A stretch of DNA of 64,000 nucleotides, from assembly GCF_051660745.1 (NCBI RefSeq), contig NZ_JBOFQF010000009.1:1-64000 (forward strand). The letters run 5' to 3'. The first letter of the stretch is position 1; each line of letters opens with the position of its first letter. The translations under genes and the position numbers were made by a program. Below are positions 23,149 to 33,451 of the stretch, piece after piece. The DNA is from Segniliparus sp051660745 (GTDB lineage Bacteria > Actinomycetota > Actinomycetes > Mycobacteriales > Mycobacteriaceae). The notes below the pieces were generated by a model. That model was not told where the DNA came from. It saw nothing but the letters and a program-made list of their open reading frames with translations, and ran no database searches.

Positions 23149-25100
23149 CCCTCGACGACGCTCTTGATCGCCTCGAAGACTCCGGGGTCCACCAGCGTCG
23201 ACACGTCGCCGAGCGCGCGGTGCTCCGCCAAGTCGCGAAGGAGCCTGCGCATGATTTTGCCGCTGCGGGTCTTGGGCAGCTCGGGGACGACATAGATGTT
23301 CCTCGGTTTGGCGATCGGCGAGATCTCCGTTGCGACTTGGCCCTTGAGCTCGGCGACCAGCTCTGGGCCGGTCGGCGGAGCGTCTTGCTGCAAGATGACG
23401 AAGGCGACCACGGCCTGGCCGGTCGTCTCGTCGGAGGCGCCGATCACGGCGGCCTCGGCGACGTGGCCGTGCCCGACGAGCGCGGACTCCACCTCGGCGG
23501 TGGAGATCCGGTGCCCGGAGACGTTCATGACGTCGTCCACCCGGCCCAGCACCCACAGCGCGCCGTCCTCGTCCAGCCGGGCTCCGTCGCCCGCGAAATA
23601 CCAGTTGCCCTTCTTGTACTGCGACCAGTAGGTCTCTTTGAACCGCTCTGGGTCGCCCCAGACGCCGCGCAGCATCGCGGGCCACGGCTGGTCGAGCACC
23701 AGGTAGCCGTTGGCCCCTGGGGCGATGGGGTCGCCGTGCTCGTCCACCACTTTCGCGCTGATGCCCGGCAACGGGGCCATGGCGGAGCCCGGCTTCGTCT
23801 CGGTGACCCCGGGCAGCGGGGAGATCATGATCGCCCCGGTCTCGGTCTGCCACCAGGTGTCCACGATCGGGGTCTTCCCCGCGCCGATGTGCTCGCGGTA
23901 CCAGCGCCACGCCTCCGGGTTGATCGGCTCGCCGACGCTGCCGAGCAGGCGGAGCGAGCTGAGGTCGTGCGCGTCCGGGATCTCGCGGCCCCATTTCATG
24001 AAGGTGCGGATGAGCGTCGGCGCGGTGTAGTAGATCGTGACGCCCAGTTCCTCGATCACCTCGAAGTGCCGGTGCTCGTCCGGGTAGTTCGGGGTGCCCT
24101 CGTAGAGGACTTGGGTGGCGGCGTTCGCCAGCGGGCCGTAGACGATGTAGCTGTGCCCGGTCACCCAGCCGATGTCGGCGGTGCACCAGTAGACGTCCGT
24201 CTCGGGCTTGTGGTCGAAGACGAAGTGGTGCGTGTACGCGGTCTGCACCAGGTAGCCGCCGGAGGCGTGCAGGATGCCCTTCGGCTTGCCGGTGGTGCCG
24301 GAGGTGTAGAGCAGGAACAACGGGTGCTCCGCGTCGAACGCCTCCGCGATGTGCGCCGTCGGCTGCTGCGGGACTGTCTGGTCCCACCACAGGTCCCGGC
24401 CCGTCCACGTCACGTCGATCCCGGTGCGCCGGACGACGAGCACGTGCTCGACCGGGTTCGCGGCCTTGCCCTCCGCCTCGTCCGCGTCGAGCCCCGCCAG
24501 GGCCTCGTCCACCGCCGTCTTCAGCGGCGCGGGGGCGCCCCGGCGGTACTGGCCGTCGGCGGTGATGACCAGTTTCGCCTGCGAGTCCTCGATCCTGGCT
24601 TTGAGCGCGGCGGCGGAGAACCCGGCGAAGATGACCGTGTGGGTGACGCCGAGGCGCGCGCAGGCGAGGATCGCGGCGATGGCCTCGGGGATCATCGGCA
24701 GGTAGATCGCGGCCCGGTCCCCGGCCTTCAAGCCGAAGGAGGCGAGCAGGTTGGCGGTCTGGCTCGTCAGCGCCGTCAGCTCGGCGTACGTGACGTCGCG
24801 GCGCTCGCCGGTCTCGCCGACCCAGTGCAACGCGACCTTGTCGCCGAGCCCCGCCGCGACGTGCCGGTCCAGGCAGTTCGCCGCGACGTTCAGCTTGCCG
24901 CCGACGAACCATTTCGCGAACGGGGCCTCGGACCAGTCCAGGACCTGCTCGAACGGGGTGGACCACTCGAGCCGGGCGGCCTGCTCGGCCCAGAACGCGA
25001 GCCGGTCCGCTGCGGCCTGGTCGTACAGCTCGGGGCCGGTGTTCGCGGCCGAGACGAACTCCGGGCTGGGGGTGTACACGTCGAGGTCTTGCTGCGTCAC
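23145..25100 (-). CDS. acs: Acetyl-CoA synthetase
   Basis: 651-residue AMP-forming acetate-CoA ligase. The P-loop reads L-Y-T-S-G-T-T-G-K-P-K-G (about 265-276). The acyl-binding W-W-Q-T-E-T-G motif and the hinge G-R-V-D-D-V-M-N are intact. The C-terminal P-K-T-R-S-G-K-I-M-R-R holds the lysine (near residue 613) that is acetylated for shut-off in this family. It activates acetate for the TCA and glyoxylate cycles. Length matches the family (about 650). It is divergent from the dpp operon with 153 bp between; in mycobacteria Crp/cAMP and protein acetylation both control this enzyme. Confidence 0.97.
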   Translation of the reverse strand: MTQQDLDVYTPSPEFVSAANTGPELYDQAAADRLAFWAEQAARLEWSTPFEQVLDWSEAPFAKWFVGGKLNVAANCLDRHVAAGLGDKVALHWVGETGERRDVTYAELTALTSQTANLLASFGLKAGDRAAIYLPMIPEAIAAILACARLGVTHTVIFAGFSAAALKARIEDSQAKLVITADGQYRRGAPAPLKTAVDEALAGLDADEAEGKAANPVEHVLVVRRTGIDVTWTGRDLWWDQTVPQQPTAHIAEAFDAEHPLFLLYTSGTTGKPKGILHASGGYLVQTAYTHHFVFDHKPETDVYWCTADIGWVTGHSYIVYGPLANAATQVLYEGTPNYPDEHRHFEVIEELGVTIYYTAPTLIRTFMKWGREIPDAHDLSSLRLLGSVGEPINPEAWRWYREHIGAGKTPIVDTWWQTETGAIMISPLPGVTETKPGSAMAPLPGISAKVVDEHGDPIAPGANGYLVLDQPWPAMLRGVWGDPERFKETYWSQYKKGNWYFAGDGARLDEDGALWVLGRVDDVMNVSGHRISTAEVESALVGHGHVAEAAVIGASDETTGQAVVAFVILQQDAPPTGPELVAELKGQVATEISPIAKPRNIYVVPELPKTRSGKIMRRLLRDLAEHRALGDVSTLVDPGVFEAIKSVVEG

Positions 25101-25253
25101 GGTTTTCAGCCTAGCCCAGTGATGTGATGTGGGTAATGCCGGAGGCCGCTAAGTTATGTCCGGTTCGAGTGGCGGCTTAAGCCATCGTCCGTTAGCGTTG
25201 TGCCACTTGTGGCGGCGCGTGGCGCCGGGTGTGATTTGACGAGGAGATGTCGG

Positions 25254-26864
25254 TTGAGGCGGGTCGTTGTTGCTCTCGCTCTGCTCGCGGGCCTGTTGAC
25301 CGCGTGCTCCGCCACGCAGGGCGGCGTCGACAGCCGTTTTGTCACGGTGCTCTCCACCGAGCCGCAAAACCCGCTCGTCCCGTCGAACACGAACGAGATC
25401 GGCGGCGGCTGGGTCGTGGACCGGCTCTTCGCCGGGCTGGAGTACCTCGACGCGGACGGGCGCGTCCACGACGACGCGGCGGAGTCGGTGGAGCTCTCCG
25501 AGGACAAGCTCGTCTACACGATGAAGCTGCGTCCCGGCCAGACGTTCACCAACGGCGAGCCGGTGACCTCGCGCTCGTATGTGGACGCGTGGAACTTCGG
25601 AGCGCTTTCGACGAACGCGCAGCTGCAGGCCTCGGCCTACGAGAAGATCGCGGGCTACGAGGACCTCGCGGCCGAACCGCCCAAGGCGCGGGCCATGTCG
25701 GGCTTGCGGGTGGTCGACGACCTGACGTTCACCGTCACGCTCTCCCAGCCAGCCGTCGACTTCAAGATCTCGCTCGCCTGGTCGCCGTACTACCCGTTGC
25801 CGCAGGCCGCGTACCGGGATGTCCAGGCGTACGGCGAGCGCCCGATCGGCAACGGCCCCTACGAGCTCGCCAGCCCGGACGCGTGGCAGCACAACGCGCG
25901 ATTGGACCTCAAGCGCAGCCCCAATTACCACGGCCCGCGCCATGTCCAGAACGACGGCCTCGCGCTCATCTTCTACCAGTCCCAGGAGGCGGGCTACGCG
26001 GACCTCGTCGGCGGCAACCTCGACTTCCTCTACCTGCTGCCCGACAACGTCCTCGGCGTGTACAAGCGCGATCTCGGCGATCGTTTCCTCAAACAGCCCA
26101 CAGCGCAGAACCTGCAGTTCGCCATCCCGTATTACTTGCCGCATTTCAGCGGCGAGGAGGGGAGGCTGCGCAGGCACGCGCTCGCCAAGGCGATCAACCG
26201 GGAGCAGATCGCCAAGGTCATCTACTACGACACCCGCACGCCGATGCGCGATTTCACCTCGTCCGCGTTGCCCGGCTTCGACCCGCACATCCCAGGGTCG
26301 GAAGTCCTCGACTACAACCCGGACGAGGCACGGGCGCTGTGGGCGCAGGCGGACCGGATCTCCAAGTGGGAGGGGACCGTGTTCTTCCTCTACAACTTCG
26401 ACGGCGGCCATCAGGGCGTGATCGACGCGACCACGAATTATCTGCGCCGCAACCTCGGGATCTCCGCGGAGGGCATGCCGAAGCCCTCGTTCAAAGAAGT
26501 CCGCGACCTGGTCACCAAGCACCAGTCCCCGGGCGCGGTCCGCACCGGGTGGCTTGGCGACTACCCGACCGCGCTGAACTTTTTAGAGCCCCAATACATC
26601 ACCGGCGGCGGGTCCAATGACGGCGGTTACACGAATCGGCAGTTCGACGCGTTGCTCCGCCAGGCCGAGGCGGCTCCGGACCAAGCGGAGGCGCTCGGTT
26701 ACATCCGGCAAGCACAGAGCATCCTCTTCCAAGACCTGCCGGTGCTGCCGATGTTCGACTATGTGGCGGTGGGGGGCTACTCGGCCCGGCTCGACCATCC
26801 GCGCTCGACGTGGAACGGGGCTCCGGACTTCGAGAACCTCAAGCTCAAGGACGGCGCCCGATGA
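25254..26864 (+). CDS. dppA: Dipeptide/oligopeptide ABC transporter substrate-binding lipoprotein
   Basis: 536-residue SBP_bac_5 family lipoprotein. The signal is R-R-V-V-V-A-L-A-L-L-A-G with lipobox L-T-A-C. Typical family features are N-P-L-V-P near the start, the T-Y-T-M-K-L-R-P type stretch (Y-T-M-K-L-R-P-G-Q-T-F) and late R-Q-A-Q-S-I-L. It captures peptides outside the membrane for the DppBCD complex. TTG at 25254 is chosen because GAGGAG lies seven bases before it and the signal peptide then starts correctly; GTG at 25200 would add 18 unlikely residues. First gene of a five-gene operon with overlapping starts and stops. Confidence 0.92.
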   Translation: MRRVVVALALLAGLLTACSATQGGVDSRFVTVLSTEPQNPLVPSNTNEIGGGWVVDRLFAGLEYLDADGRVHDDAAESVELSEDKLVYTMKLRPGQTFTNGEPVTSRSYVDAWNFGALSTNAQLQASAYEKIAGYEDLAAEPPKARAMSGLRVVDDLTFTVTLSQPAVDFKISLAWSPYYPLPQAAYRDVQAYGERPIGNGPYELASPDAWQHNARLDLKRSPNYHGPRHVQNDGLALIFYQSQEAGYADLVGGNLDFLYLLPDNVLGVYKRDLGDRFLKQPTAQNLQFAIPYYLPHFSGEEGRLRRHALAKAINREQIAKVIYYDTRTPMRDFTSSALPGFDPHIPGSEVLDYNPDEARALWAQADRISKWEGTVFFLYNFDGGHQGVIDATTNYLRRNLGISAEGMPKPSFKEVRDLVTKHQSPGAVRTGWLGDYPTALNFLEPQYITGGGSNDGGYTNRQFDALLRQAEAAPDQAEALGYIRQAQSILFQDLPVLPMFDYVAVGGYSARLDHPRSTWNGAPDFENLKLKDGAR

Positions 26865-27790
26865 CCCGTGTCCTCATCACCCGGCTGCTGCAGCTGGTCC
26901 CGGTTTTCTTCGGCGCCACGTTCCTCCTGTTCGCCATGGTCTACCTGCTGCCGGGCGACCCCATCTCCGCCCTCGGCGGCGGCAAGAAGCTCGCGCCGAA
27001 CGTGGTGGCGAACCTGCGCAGGCAGTACCACCTCGACCAGCCCTTCGTCATGCAGTACTGGTACTACCTCAAGGGCATCTTCACCTTCGACTTCGGCACC
27101 TCCTACTCGGGGCGGCCCGTCTCGGCCATGCTGGCGGAGAAATTCCCGGTCACCGTGCGCCTCGCTTTGCTCGCGGGCGCGGTGGAGCTGCTCGGCGGGG
27201 TGGCGCTCGGCACGGTGTCGGGCCTGCGCAAGGGCCGCTGGTTCGACAGCACGGTGCTTTTCGCGAGCCTGGTGATTATCGCGGTCCCGATCTTCGTCAT
27301 CGGCCTCGTCGCCCAGTTCGTCCTCGGCGTGGAGTGGGGGATAGCCCCGGTCACCATCGGCTCGGACGCGAGCTGGGGGCGGCTCTTCGTGCCCGGCGTG
27401 GTGCTCGGCCTCGTCTCGCTCGCGTATGTCGTGCGGCTGACCCGCGACTCGGTGTCCGAGGTCGCGGACGCCGAGTACGTCCGCACCGCGACGGCCAAAG
27501 GCCTTTCGCGGGGGCGCGTGGTCGTCGTGCACATCCTGCGCAACTCGCTCATCCCGGTGATCACGTTCGTCGGCGCGGACATCGGCGCGCTCATGGGCGG
27601 CGCCGTTGTCACCGAGGGCATCTTCAATATCAACGGCGTCGGCAACGCCATCTACCAGGGCGTGGTCCGGGGCGAGAGCGGGACGGTCGTCTCGTTCGTG
27701 ACGGTGATCATCGTCGTGTACCTGCTCGCAAACCTGGTGGTGGACCTGCTGTACGCCTTACTGGACCCTCGGATCAGGAGGGCCTCATGA
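26861..27790 (+). CDS. dppB: Dipeptide ABC transporter permease
   Basis: 309-residue BPD_transp_1 permease. First helix L-I-T-R-L-L-Q-L-V-P-V-F-F-G at residues 4-17, the conserved L-L-P-G-D-P motif after it, about six membrane helices, and the cytoplasmic EAA loop E-Y-V-R-T-A-T-A-K-G-L (about 203-213), which docks on the ATPase. Start overlaps the dppA stop (ATGA). Pairs with DppC to form the membrane channel. Confidence 0.93.
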   Translation: MTRVLITRLLQLVPVFFGATFLLFAMVYLLPGDPISALGGGKKLAPNVVANLRRQYHLDQPFVMQYWYYLKGIFTFDFGTSYSGRPVSAMLAEKFPVTVRLALLAGAVELLGGVALGTVSGLRKGRWFDSTVLFASLVIIAVPIFVIGLVAQFVLGVEWGIAPVTIGSDASWGRLFVPGVVLGLVSLAYVVRLTRDSVSEVADAEYVRTATAKGLSRGRVVVVHILRNSLIPVITFVGADIGALMGGAVVTEGIFNINGVGNAIYQGVVRGESGTVVSFVTVIIVVYLLANLVVDLLYALLDPRIRRAS

Positions 27791-28701
27791 CCCATTACGT
27801 CGCGCCGGAAGAGGCGGAGGACGCGTCGGCCTCCGCCGTCGTCGCGGGCGGGCCGCAGGGGTATTGGGGCGAGGCTTGGTCGCAGCTGCGGCGGAGCCCG
27901 AAGTTCTGGGTCTCTGTGGTGGTCCTGGCCTTCGTCCTGGTCGTCGTCGCCGCGCCGGGCTTGTTCAGCAGCGCCGACCCGCGCGCATGCGACCTCGACA
28001 AGAGCAAGGCCCCGCCGAGCGCGGCGCACCCGTTCGGCATGGACTTCCAAGGCTGCGACATCTATGCGCGCACGGTCCACGGCGCGCGCGCCTCGGTCGA
28101 GGTCGGCGTGGGCACAGCCCTCGCGGTGTTCCTCGTCGGCGGCCTCGTCGGCGTGCTCGCCGGATATTTCGGCGGCTGGTTGGACGGGCTGCTCTCCCGG
28201 ACCGCCGAGATCTTCGCGGGCATCCCGCTCATCCTCGCGGCAGTGGTGCTGCTCAAAGTCCTCCCGTCGCGGGGCGTGCCCACGATCATCGCGATCCTCG
28301 CCGTCTTCAGCTGGCCGCAGATCGCCAGGGTCGCCCGGGCCTCGGCGACGATGGCGCGGTCCAAGGACTACGTGCTCGCGGCCCGCTCGCTCGGGGTCTC
28401 CACGCCGAAGATCCTGCTCCGGCACATCCTGCCGAACTCGCTCGGCCCGATCATCGCCACCACGACCATCGCGCTCGGGGTGTTCATCGTCGCCGAGTCG
28501 ACGCTCTCGTACATGGGCATCGGGCTGCCCCCCTCGGTCGTGTCCTGGGGGAGCGACATCTCCAACGGCCAGGCCAGGCTCCTCGAGGGCTCGGCGATGA
28601 TGTTCTACCCGGCGACGGCGCTCGGCGTGGCCGTGCTCGCGTTCATCCTGCTCGGCGACGCGCTTCGCGACGCCACCGACCCGAAGGCGAGGCGGCGATG
28701 A
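27787..28701 (+). CDS. dppC: Dipeptide ABC transporter permease
   Basis: 304 residues with the N-terminal extension typical of DppC (W-S-Q-L-R-R-S-P-K-F-W), followed by a first helix at about 43-60, the H-P-F-G-M-D motif (H-P-F-G-M-D-F-Q-G) and five more helices. The EAA loop reads D-Y-V-L-A-A-R-S-L-G-V (about 197-207). The start overlaps dppB (ATGA). The product works as the DppB partner. Confidence 0.93.
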   Translation: MTHYVAPEEAEDASASAVVAGGPQGYWGEAWSQLRRSPKFWVSVVVLAFVLVVVAAPGLFSSADPRACDLDKSKAPPSAAHPFGMDFQGCDIYARTVHGARASVEVGVGTALAVFLVGGLVGVLAGYFGGWLDGLLSRTAEIFAGIPLILAAVVLLKVLPSRGVPTIIAILAVFSWPQIARVARASATMARSKDYVLAARSLGVSTPKILLRHILPNSLGPIIATTTIALGVFIVAESTLSYMGIGLPPSVVSWGSDISNGQARLLEGSAMMFYPATALGVAVLAFILLGDALRDATDPKARRR

Positions 28702-30299
28702 GCGAGCCCTTGCTCCAGGTGGAGAACCTTTCTGTCGCGTACGGCGGCACGCAGGTGACCCACGGCATCAGCCTCGCGGTCCGGCCGGGCGAGACCCTCG
28801 CCATCGTCGGCGAGTCCGGCTCGGGGAAGTCGACCACCGCGACTGCGGCGCTCGGGCTGCTGCCGAAGGGCGGGCACGTCCTCGGCGGCAGCATCATGTT
28901 CGGCGGGCGCGACCTGCTGCGGCTCTCCGGCCGGGAGCTGCGGTCTGTGCGCGGCTGCGGCATCGGCTACATCCCGCAGGACCCGATGTCCAACCTGAAT
29001 CCGGCGTGGACGGTCGGCTTCCAGATCGCCGAGACCATGCGCGCGCACGGCGTGGCCACCGGCAAAGCGGCGCGCGCGCGGGCGGTGGAGCTCCTCGACG
29101 AGGTCGGGGTGCCGGAGCCTGCCCGCCGCGCCAAGCAATACCAGCACGAGCTCTCCGGCGGCATGCGCCAGCGCGTGCTCATCGCCATGGCGCTCTCCTG
29201 CAAGCCCAAGCTCGTCGTCGCGGACGAGCCGACCTCTGCGCTGGATGTGACGGTGGCGCGGCGGATCCTCGACCTCATCGCCGAGCTGCAGGAGAAGCTC
29301 GGCGCGGCGGTGCTGCTCATCACCCACGACCTCGGCCTGGCCGCCGAGCGGGCGAGCGAGGTCGTGGTGATGCGCAAGGGGCGCGTCGTGGAGTCCGGCC
29401 CGTCCGCCGCCGTGCTCGCCGAACCCGGACACTCGTACACAAAGGCTTTGCTCGCGGCCGCCCCAGGCCTTTCGTCGGACACGCCGGTCCAGACGGCAGA
29501 GCCTGGTCCGGCGCTGCTGGAAGCCGTTGGCCTGCGCAAGGTGTACCAGCTCCCCGGACGGCTGCCGTGGCAGAAAATCCCGTTCACCGCCGTCGACGGG
29601 GTGGGTTTCACGGTGCGCCGGGCACAGACCCTCGCGGTGGTGGGGGAGTCCGGCTCGGGGAAGTCCACGTTGGGGCGGATGGCGCTCGGGCTTGAGGCCC
29701 CGACCGAGGGCGAGGTGCGCTTCGATGGCAAGAATGTGCTGGTGCGGGACCGCCAAGAGCAGCTCGCGCTGCGCAAGCGGGTCCAGGTGGTCTTCCAGGA
29801 CCCCTACGGCTCGCTCGATCCCATGCACACGGTCGGAGCCGCGGTCGAGGAGTCTCTCGTCACGCATCGGATCGGCGACAAGAAGTCCCGGCAGCGGCTC
29901 GTCGCCGAGGCTTTCGACTCCGTGCGGCTGCCGCAGTCGATGCTCTGCCGGTTCCCCAACGAGCTTTCCGGCGGGCAACGCCAGCGCGTCGCGATCGCGC
30001 GGGCCATGGTGCTCCAGCCGGAGCTCGTGGTCTGCGACGAGGCGGTGTCCGCGCTGGACGTGCTGGTCCAGGCGCAGGTGCTGGAGCTTTTGCAGAACCT
30101 GAAGGCCGAGCGCGGGCTCTCGTACCTGTTCATCACCCACGACCTCGCAGTGGTCCGGCAGATCGCCGACGAGGTTCTGGTGATGCGCCAGGGCAAGGCT
30201 GTGGAGCAGGCTTCGACGGCGGAGATTTTCGCCAATCCCCGCGAGGAGTACACCCAGCGCCTCCTCGCGGCGATCCCTGGCCGTAATCTCATCCCTTGA
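28698..30299 (+). CDS. dppD: Dipeptide ABC transporter, fused double ATPase
   Basis: 533 residues with two complete ABC domains in one chain. Domain 1 (about 1-255) has Walker A G-E-S-G-S-G-K-S-T, signature L-S-G-G-M-R-Q and Walker B V-V-A-D-E-P-T-S-A-L-D. Domain 2 (about 275-533) has G-E-S-G-S-G-K-S-T, L-S-G-G-Q-R-Q and V-V-C-D-E-A-V-S-A-L-D. Each ends with the oligopeptide-type C-terminal extension. The fusion replaces the separate DppD and DppF of enterobacteria and is normal in mycobacteria (Rv3663c). The start overlaps dppC; the stop overlaps the next gene. Confidence 0.94.
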   Translation: MSEPLLQVENLSVAYGGTQVTHGISLAVRPGETLAIVGESGSGKSTTATAALGLLPKGGHVLGGSIMFGGRDLLRLSGRELRSVRGCGIGYIPQDPMSNLNPAWTVGFQIAETMRAHGVATGKAARARAVELLDEVGVPEPARRAKQYQHELSGGMRQRVLIAMALSCKPKLVVADEPTSALDVTVARRILDLIAELQEKLGAAVLLITHDLGLAAERASEVVVMRKGRVVESGPSAAVLAEPGHSYTKALLAAAPGLSSDTPVQTAEPGPALLEAVGLRKVYQLPGRLPWQKIPFTAVDGVGFTVRRAQTLAVVGESGSGKSTLGRMALGLEAPTEGEVRFDGKNVLVRDRQEQLALRKRVQVVFQDPYGSLDPMHTVGAAVEESLVTHRIGDKKSRQRLVAEAFDSVRLPQSMLCRFPNELSGGQRQRVAIARAMVLQPELVVCDEAVSALDVLVQAQVLELLQNLKAERGLSYLFITHDLAVVRQIADEVLVMRQGKAVEQASTAEIFANPREEYTQRLLAAIPGRNLIP

Positions 30300-31003
30300 T
30301 GATTGCCACAGACGACCCGCTCGCCGGTGTTCTTGCGTTGCCCGGCGTGGCCGAATCGGCCTCGGCGGCGCAGGACTCTTTCGCGGACCTCACCCGCAAG
30401 CATCTGCGCGGCTGGGAGGCGGTGGCTTCGGAGACCTCCCGCAGGGCGGCGCGCTGCTCGGCCTTGCTCGAAGGGGCTTCGTTGCGCGAGCGGCAAGAGG
30501 ACGACCCGGATCCGCTCTTGGCGGGCGCGGTCCGCGTCGCCGAAGAGCTCGCCCGGCTGCGGGAGACCTGGCGGCGCGCCCCGCTGCAGGTGCTCGCCCG
30601 GCTGCACACGCTCGCCGCCGCAGACCTCGACATCTCCGTCGAACTGCTCGGCAGGCCCAGGACCGACCCGGAGGTCGGGGCACGGCTCTCCGCGTTGGCC
30701 GGGCTGATCGCGGGCGGGACGAAGGCCCCCGCGCCGGTGCTGGCCGCGATCGTGCACGGCGAGCTCTTCGCGCTCGCGCCGTTCGGCTCCGCCGACGGGC
30801 TCGTCGCGCGGGCGGCGAGCAGGCTGACGCTCGTCGCGACCGGGTCCGACCCTCGAGGCCTCGCTCTGCCGGAGTCGTTCTGGCTGCGCTCGGGGCGCGC
30901 GTACCGCCAACGCCTGGAGGGCTACGCCGCCGGGGCCGGGGACGGTGTGCGCGCGTGGATTCTGTACGCCCTGCAAGCACTGATCGACCCTTCGGAGGAG
31001 TGA
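30299..31003 (+). CDS. Conserved protein at the Rv3662c position, Fic-like helical fold possible
   Basis: 234 residues, mostly helical, no signal peptide. The region H-G-E-L-F-A-L-A-P-F-G-S-A-D-G-L-V-A-R-A (about 155-174) recalls the Fic core H-P-F-x-D-G-N-G-R, but the leading histidine and the nucleotide-binding residues are not in place, so it may be a degenerate Fic/Doc relative. In M. tuberculosis the homologue follows the dpp operon too. ATG at 30299 overlaps the dppD stop (TGATG), indicating translation coupling. The function is unknown. Confidence 0.75.
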   Translation: MIATDDPLAGVLALPGVAESASAAQDSFADLTRKHLRGWEAVASETSRRAARCSALLEGASLRERQEDDPDPLLAGAVRVAEELARLRETWRRAPLQVLARLHTLAAADLDISVELLGRPRTDPEVGARLSALAGLIAGGTKAPAPVLAAIVHGELFALAPFGSADGLVARAASRLTLVATGSDPRGLALPESFWLRSGRAYRQRLEGYAAGAGDGVRAWILYALQALIDPSEE

Positions 31004-31005
31004 CG

Positions 31006-31458
31006 ATGCGTATCGTTCGAGAGCTGGCGTTCTTCGCCGCCGCCTGCACGGCCCTCGGCTGCGCCCCCTCGGCTTCCGCCGCGCCGGATCCCGCCACCTG
31101 CCAGGCGGTCAAGCCGGTGCTCGACGAGATCATGGCTGCGGCGCTCGCGACGAGGAAGAGCACCGAACAGGGGGACCAGCCGGGCCTGCCGCAAGGCCCC
31201 GGCCAGGAGAGCGGCGTCCTCGACCACTATCTCCGGGCGGCCGCTGCCGCGCGCCGAGCGGCCGACACGACATCCGACCCGCACACTTCGGACCTGCTGC
31301 GAAGGATGTCCGTCGTGCTCGACGCGGTCGGCACGGGCAAAGGGCCGGGGCGCGGGCAGAGGCTGCCCGTCGAGGAGAAGGACGGGGAGGAGCTCGGGAA
31401 CCTCGAAAAGGGATGCGGGTTCACGCCCGAACGCAAGAGGCTCGGTTTGGGCGAATAA
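31006..31458 (+). CDS. Small exported protein, 150 aa
   Basis: An N-terminal signal (R-I-V-R-E-L-A-F-F-A-A-A-C-T-A-L) with probable cleavage after A-S-A near residue 26; L-G-C at 17-19 is a weak lipobox. The mature part is hydrophilic and helical with C33 and a late cysteine in K-G-C-G-F, which could pair. No family is recognised. GGAGGAG lies five bases before the ATG and belongs to the 3' end of the preceding gene, so it is the last member of the dpp operon. Export is the only safe inference. Confidence 0.65.
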   Translation: MRIVRELAFFAAACTALGCAPSASAAPDPATCQAVKPVLDEIMAAALATRKSTEQGDQPGLPQGPGQESGVLDHYLRAAAAARRAADTTSDPHTSDLLRRMSVVLDAVGTGKGPGRGQRLPVEEKDGEELGNLEKGCGFTPERKRLGLGE

Positions 31459-31464
31459 GCCCGG

Positions 31465-32208
31465 TCAGCGAGCCTCGTGCGCGCCCGTCCGCGCACGCCA
31501 CGCGACGACGCAGGCGCCTGCGATGGCGAACGGGGCGGCGAACGCGGGGTCGTAGCCGGAGCCCTGCGCCGGGAACGCCAGGTAGCCGACGTTGATCGTG
31601 GTGTGCGTCAGAAGGGGGGCCAGCACGCTGTCTGTCCTGTGCCAGAGCCACACCATGACCACTCGCGCCGCGACAGTGAAGGCGCACTGCCAGGCCGTCC
31701 ACGCCCAGCCGTGCTGCCCGGACCAGAGCGCCACATGCCACAGCGCCCAGACCGATCCGATCGCCATGCCCGCGCCGAGCGTCCCCCAGCGGGCCTGCGC
31801 GGGCGCGGCTGCGTAGCCGGTCCAGCCGATCTCCTCGAACGTCGCGCCGACGAAGAACACGCAGGCCGCGATCGCAAGCATTGTGGGCGACGGGCGGCCG
31901 GGCGGAAGGCCGTGTCCCGCGAGGCGCATCGAGGCGTAGGCGCAGAGGAGGACGGCGGGCATGAGCCCGATGGCGACGGCAAACCACCAACGGGGCCGGA
32001 CCCTTGCCGTGTCGAACGCCTGGCCCCACATCGCGCGCACGCCTGAGCGCCCGTCGTCTCGCCACGCCAGCATGGTCGCGACAATGGCGGGGAGCAGTGC
32101 TTGCAGGGAGCCGACGGGCAATCCAAAACCCGTGTCTGCGCCGCCGAAGACCCAGAACGGAACCCCCAGGAGCAGCACAAGGACGAAGAACGGCACAGGA
32201 GGCCCCAT
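31465..32208 (-). CDS. CPBP-family intramembrane metalloprotease-like protein
   Basis: 247 residues with seven or eight hydrophobic segments. The CPBP/Rce1 motifs are present: F-E-E-I-G-W-T-G-Y (about 124-132), W-A-L-W-H-V (about 153-158) and T-H-T-T-I-N-V near the end. The family motif is E-E-x-x-x-R, and here the arginine position is threonine, a variant seen in some actinobacterial members. Members are membrane proteases or bacteriocin-resistance factors; the substrate is unknown. Its 5' end faces the zinc GTPase gene across a perfect Zur-type palindrome, so it may also respond to zinc. It converges on the small exported protein gene. Confidence 0.85.
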   Translation of the reverse strand: MGPPVPFFVLVLLLGVPFWVFGGADTGFGLPVGSLQALLPAIVATMLAWRDDGRSGVRAMWGQAFDTARVRPRWWFAVAIGLMPAVLLCAYASMRLAGHGLPPGRPSPTMLAIAACVFFVGATFEEIGWTGYAAAPAQARWGTLGAGMAIGSVWALWHVALWSGQHGWAWTAWQCAFTVAARVVMVWLWHRTDSVLAPLLTHTTINVGYLAFPAQGSGYDPAFAAPFAIAGACVVAWRARTGAHEAR

Positions 32209-32239
32209 AGGCAGGCGAGTGTAGCCGAGCCTGCTCGCG

Positions 32240-32272
32240 GCAGCTTATTGAAAATGATTTTCAATAAGCTGC
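32240..32272. promoter_or_regulatory. Zur/Fur-type operator, 33-bp perfect palindrome
   Basis: Arms of 16 bp mirror around a central G at 32256: CAGCTTATTGAAAAT on the left pairs with its exact complement on the right, extended by one G-C pair. The core TGAAAATGATTTTCA matches the A/T-rich Zur/Fur box of actinobacteria and stands out in high-GC DNA. It ends directly before the -10 element of the downstream COG0523 gene, so repressor binding would block that promoter; it is 32 bp before the divergent CPBP gene. Confidence 0.9.
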
Positions 32273-32278
32273 TACACT
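32273..32278 (+). promoter_or_regulatory. -10 element of the zinc GTPase gene, leaderless start
   Basis: TACACT fits TANNNT and lies six bases before the ATG at 32285, so transcription probably begins at or next to the start codon. The Zur palindrome covers the -35 region. No ribosome site is present, as expected for a leaderless message. Confidence 0.6.
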
Positions 32279-32284
32279 GGCCGC

Positions 32285-33451
<1,167 letters not shown>

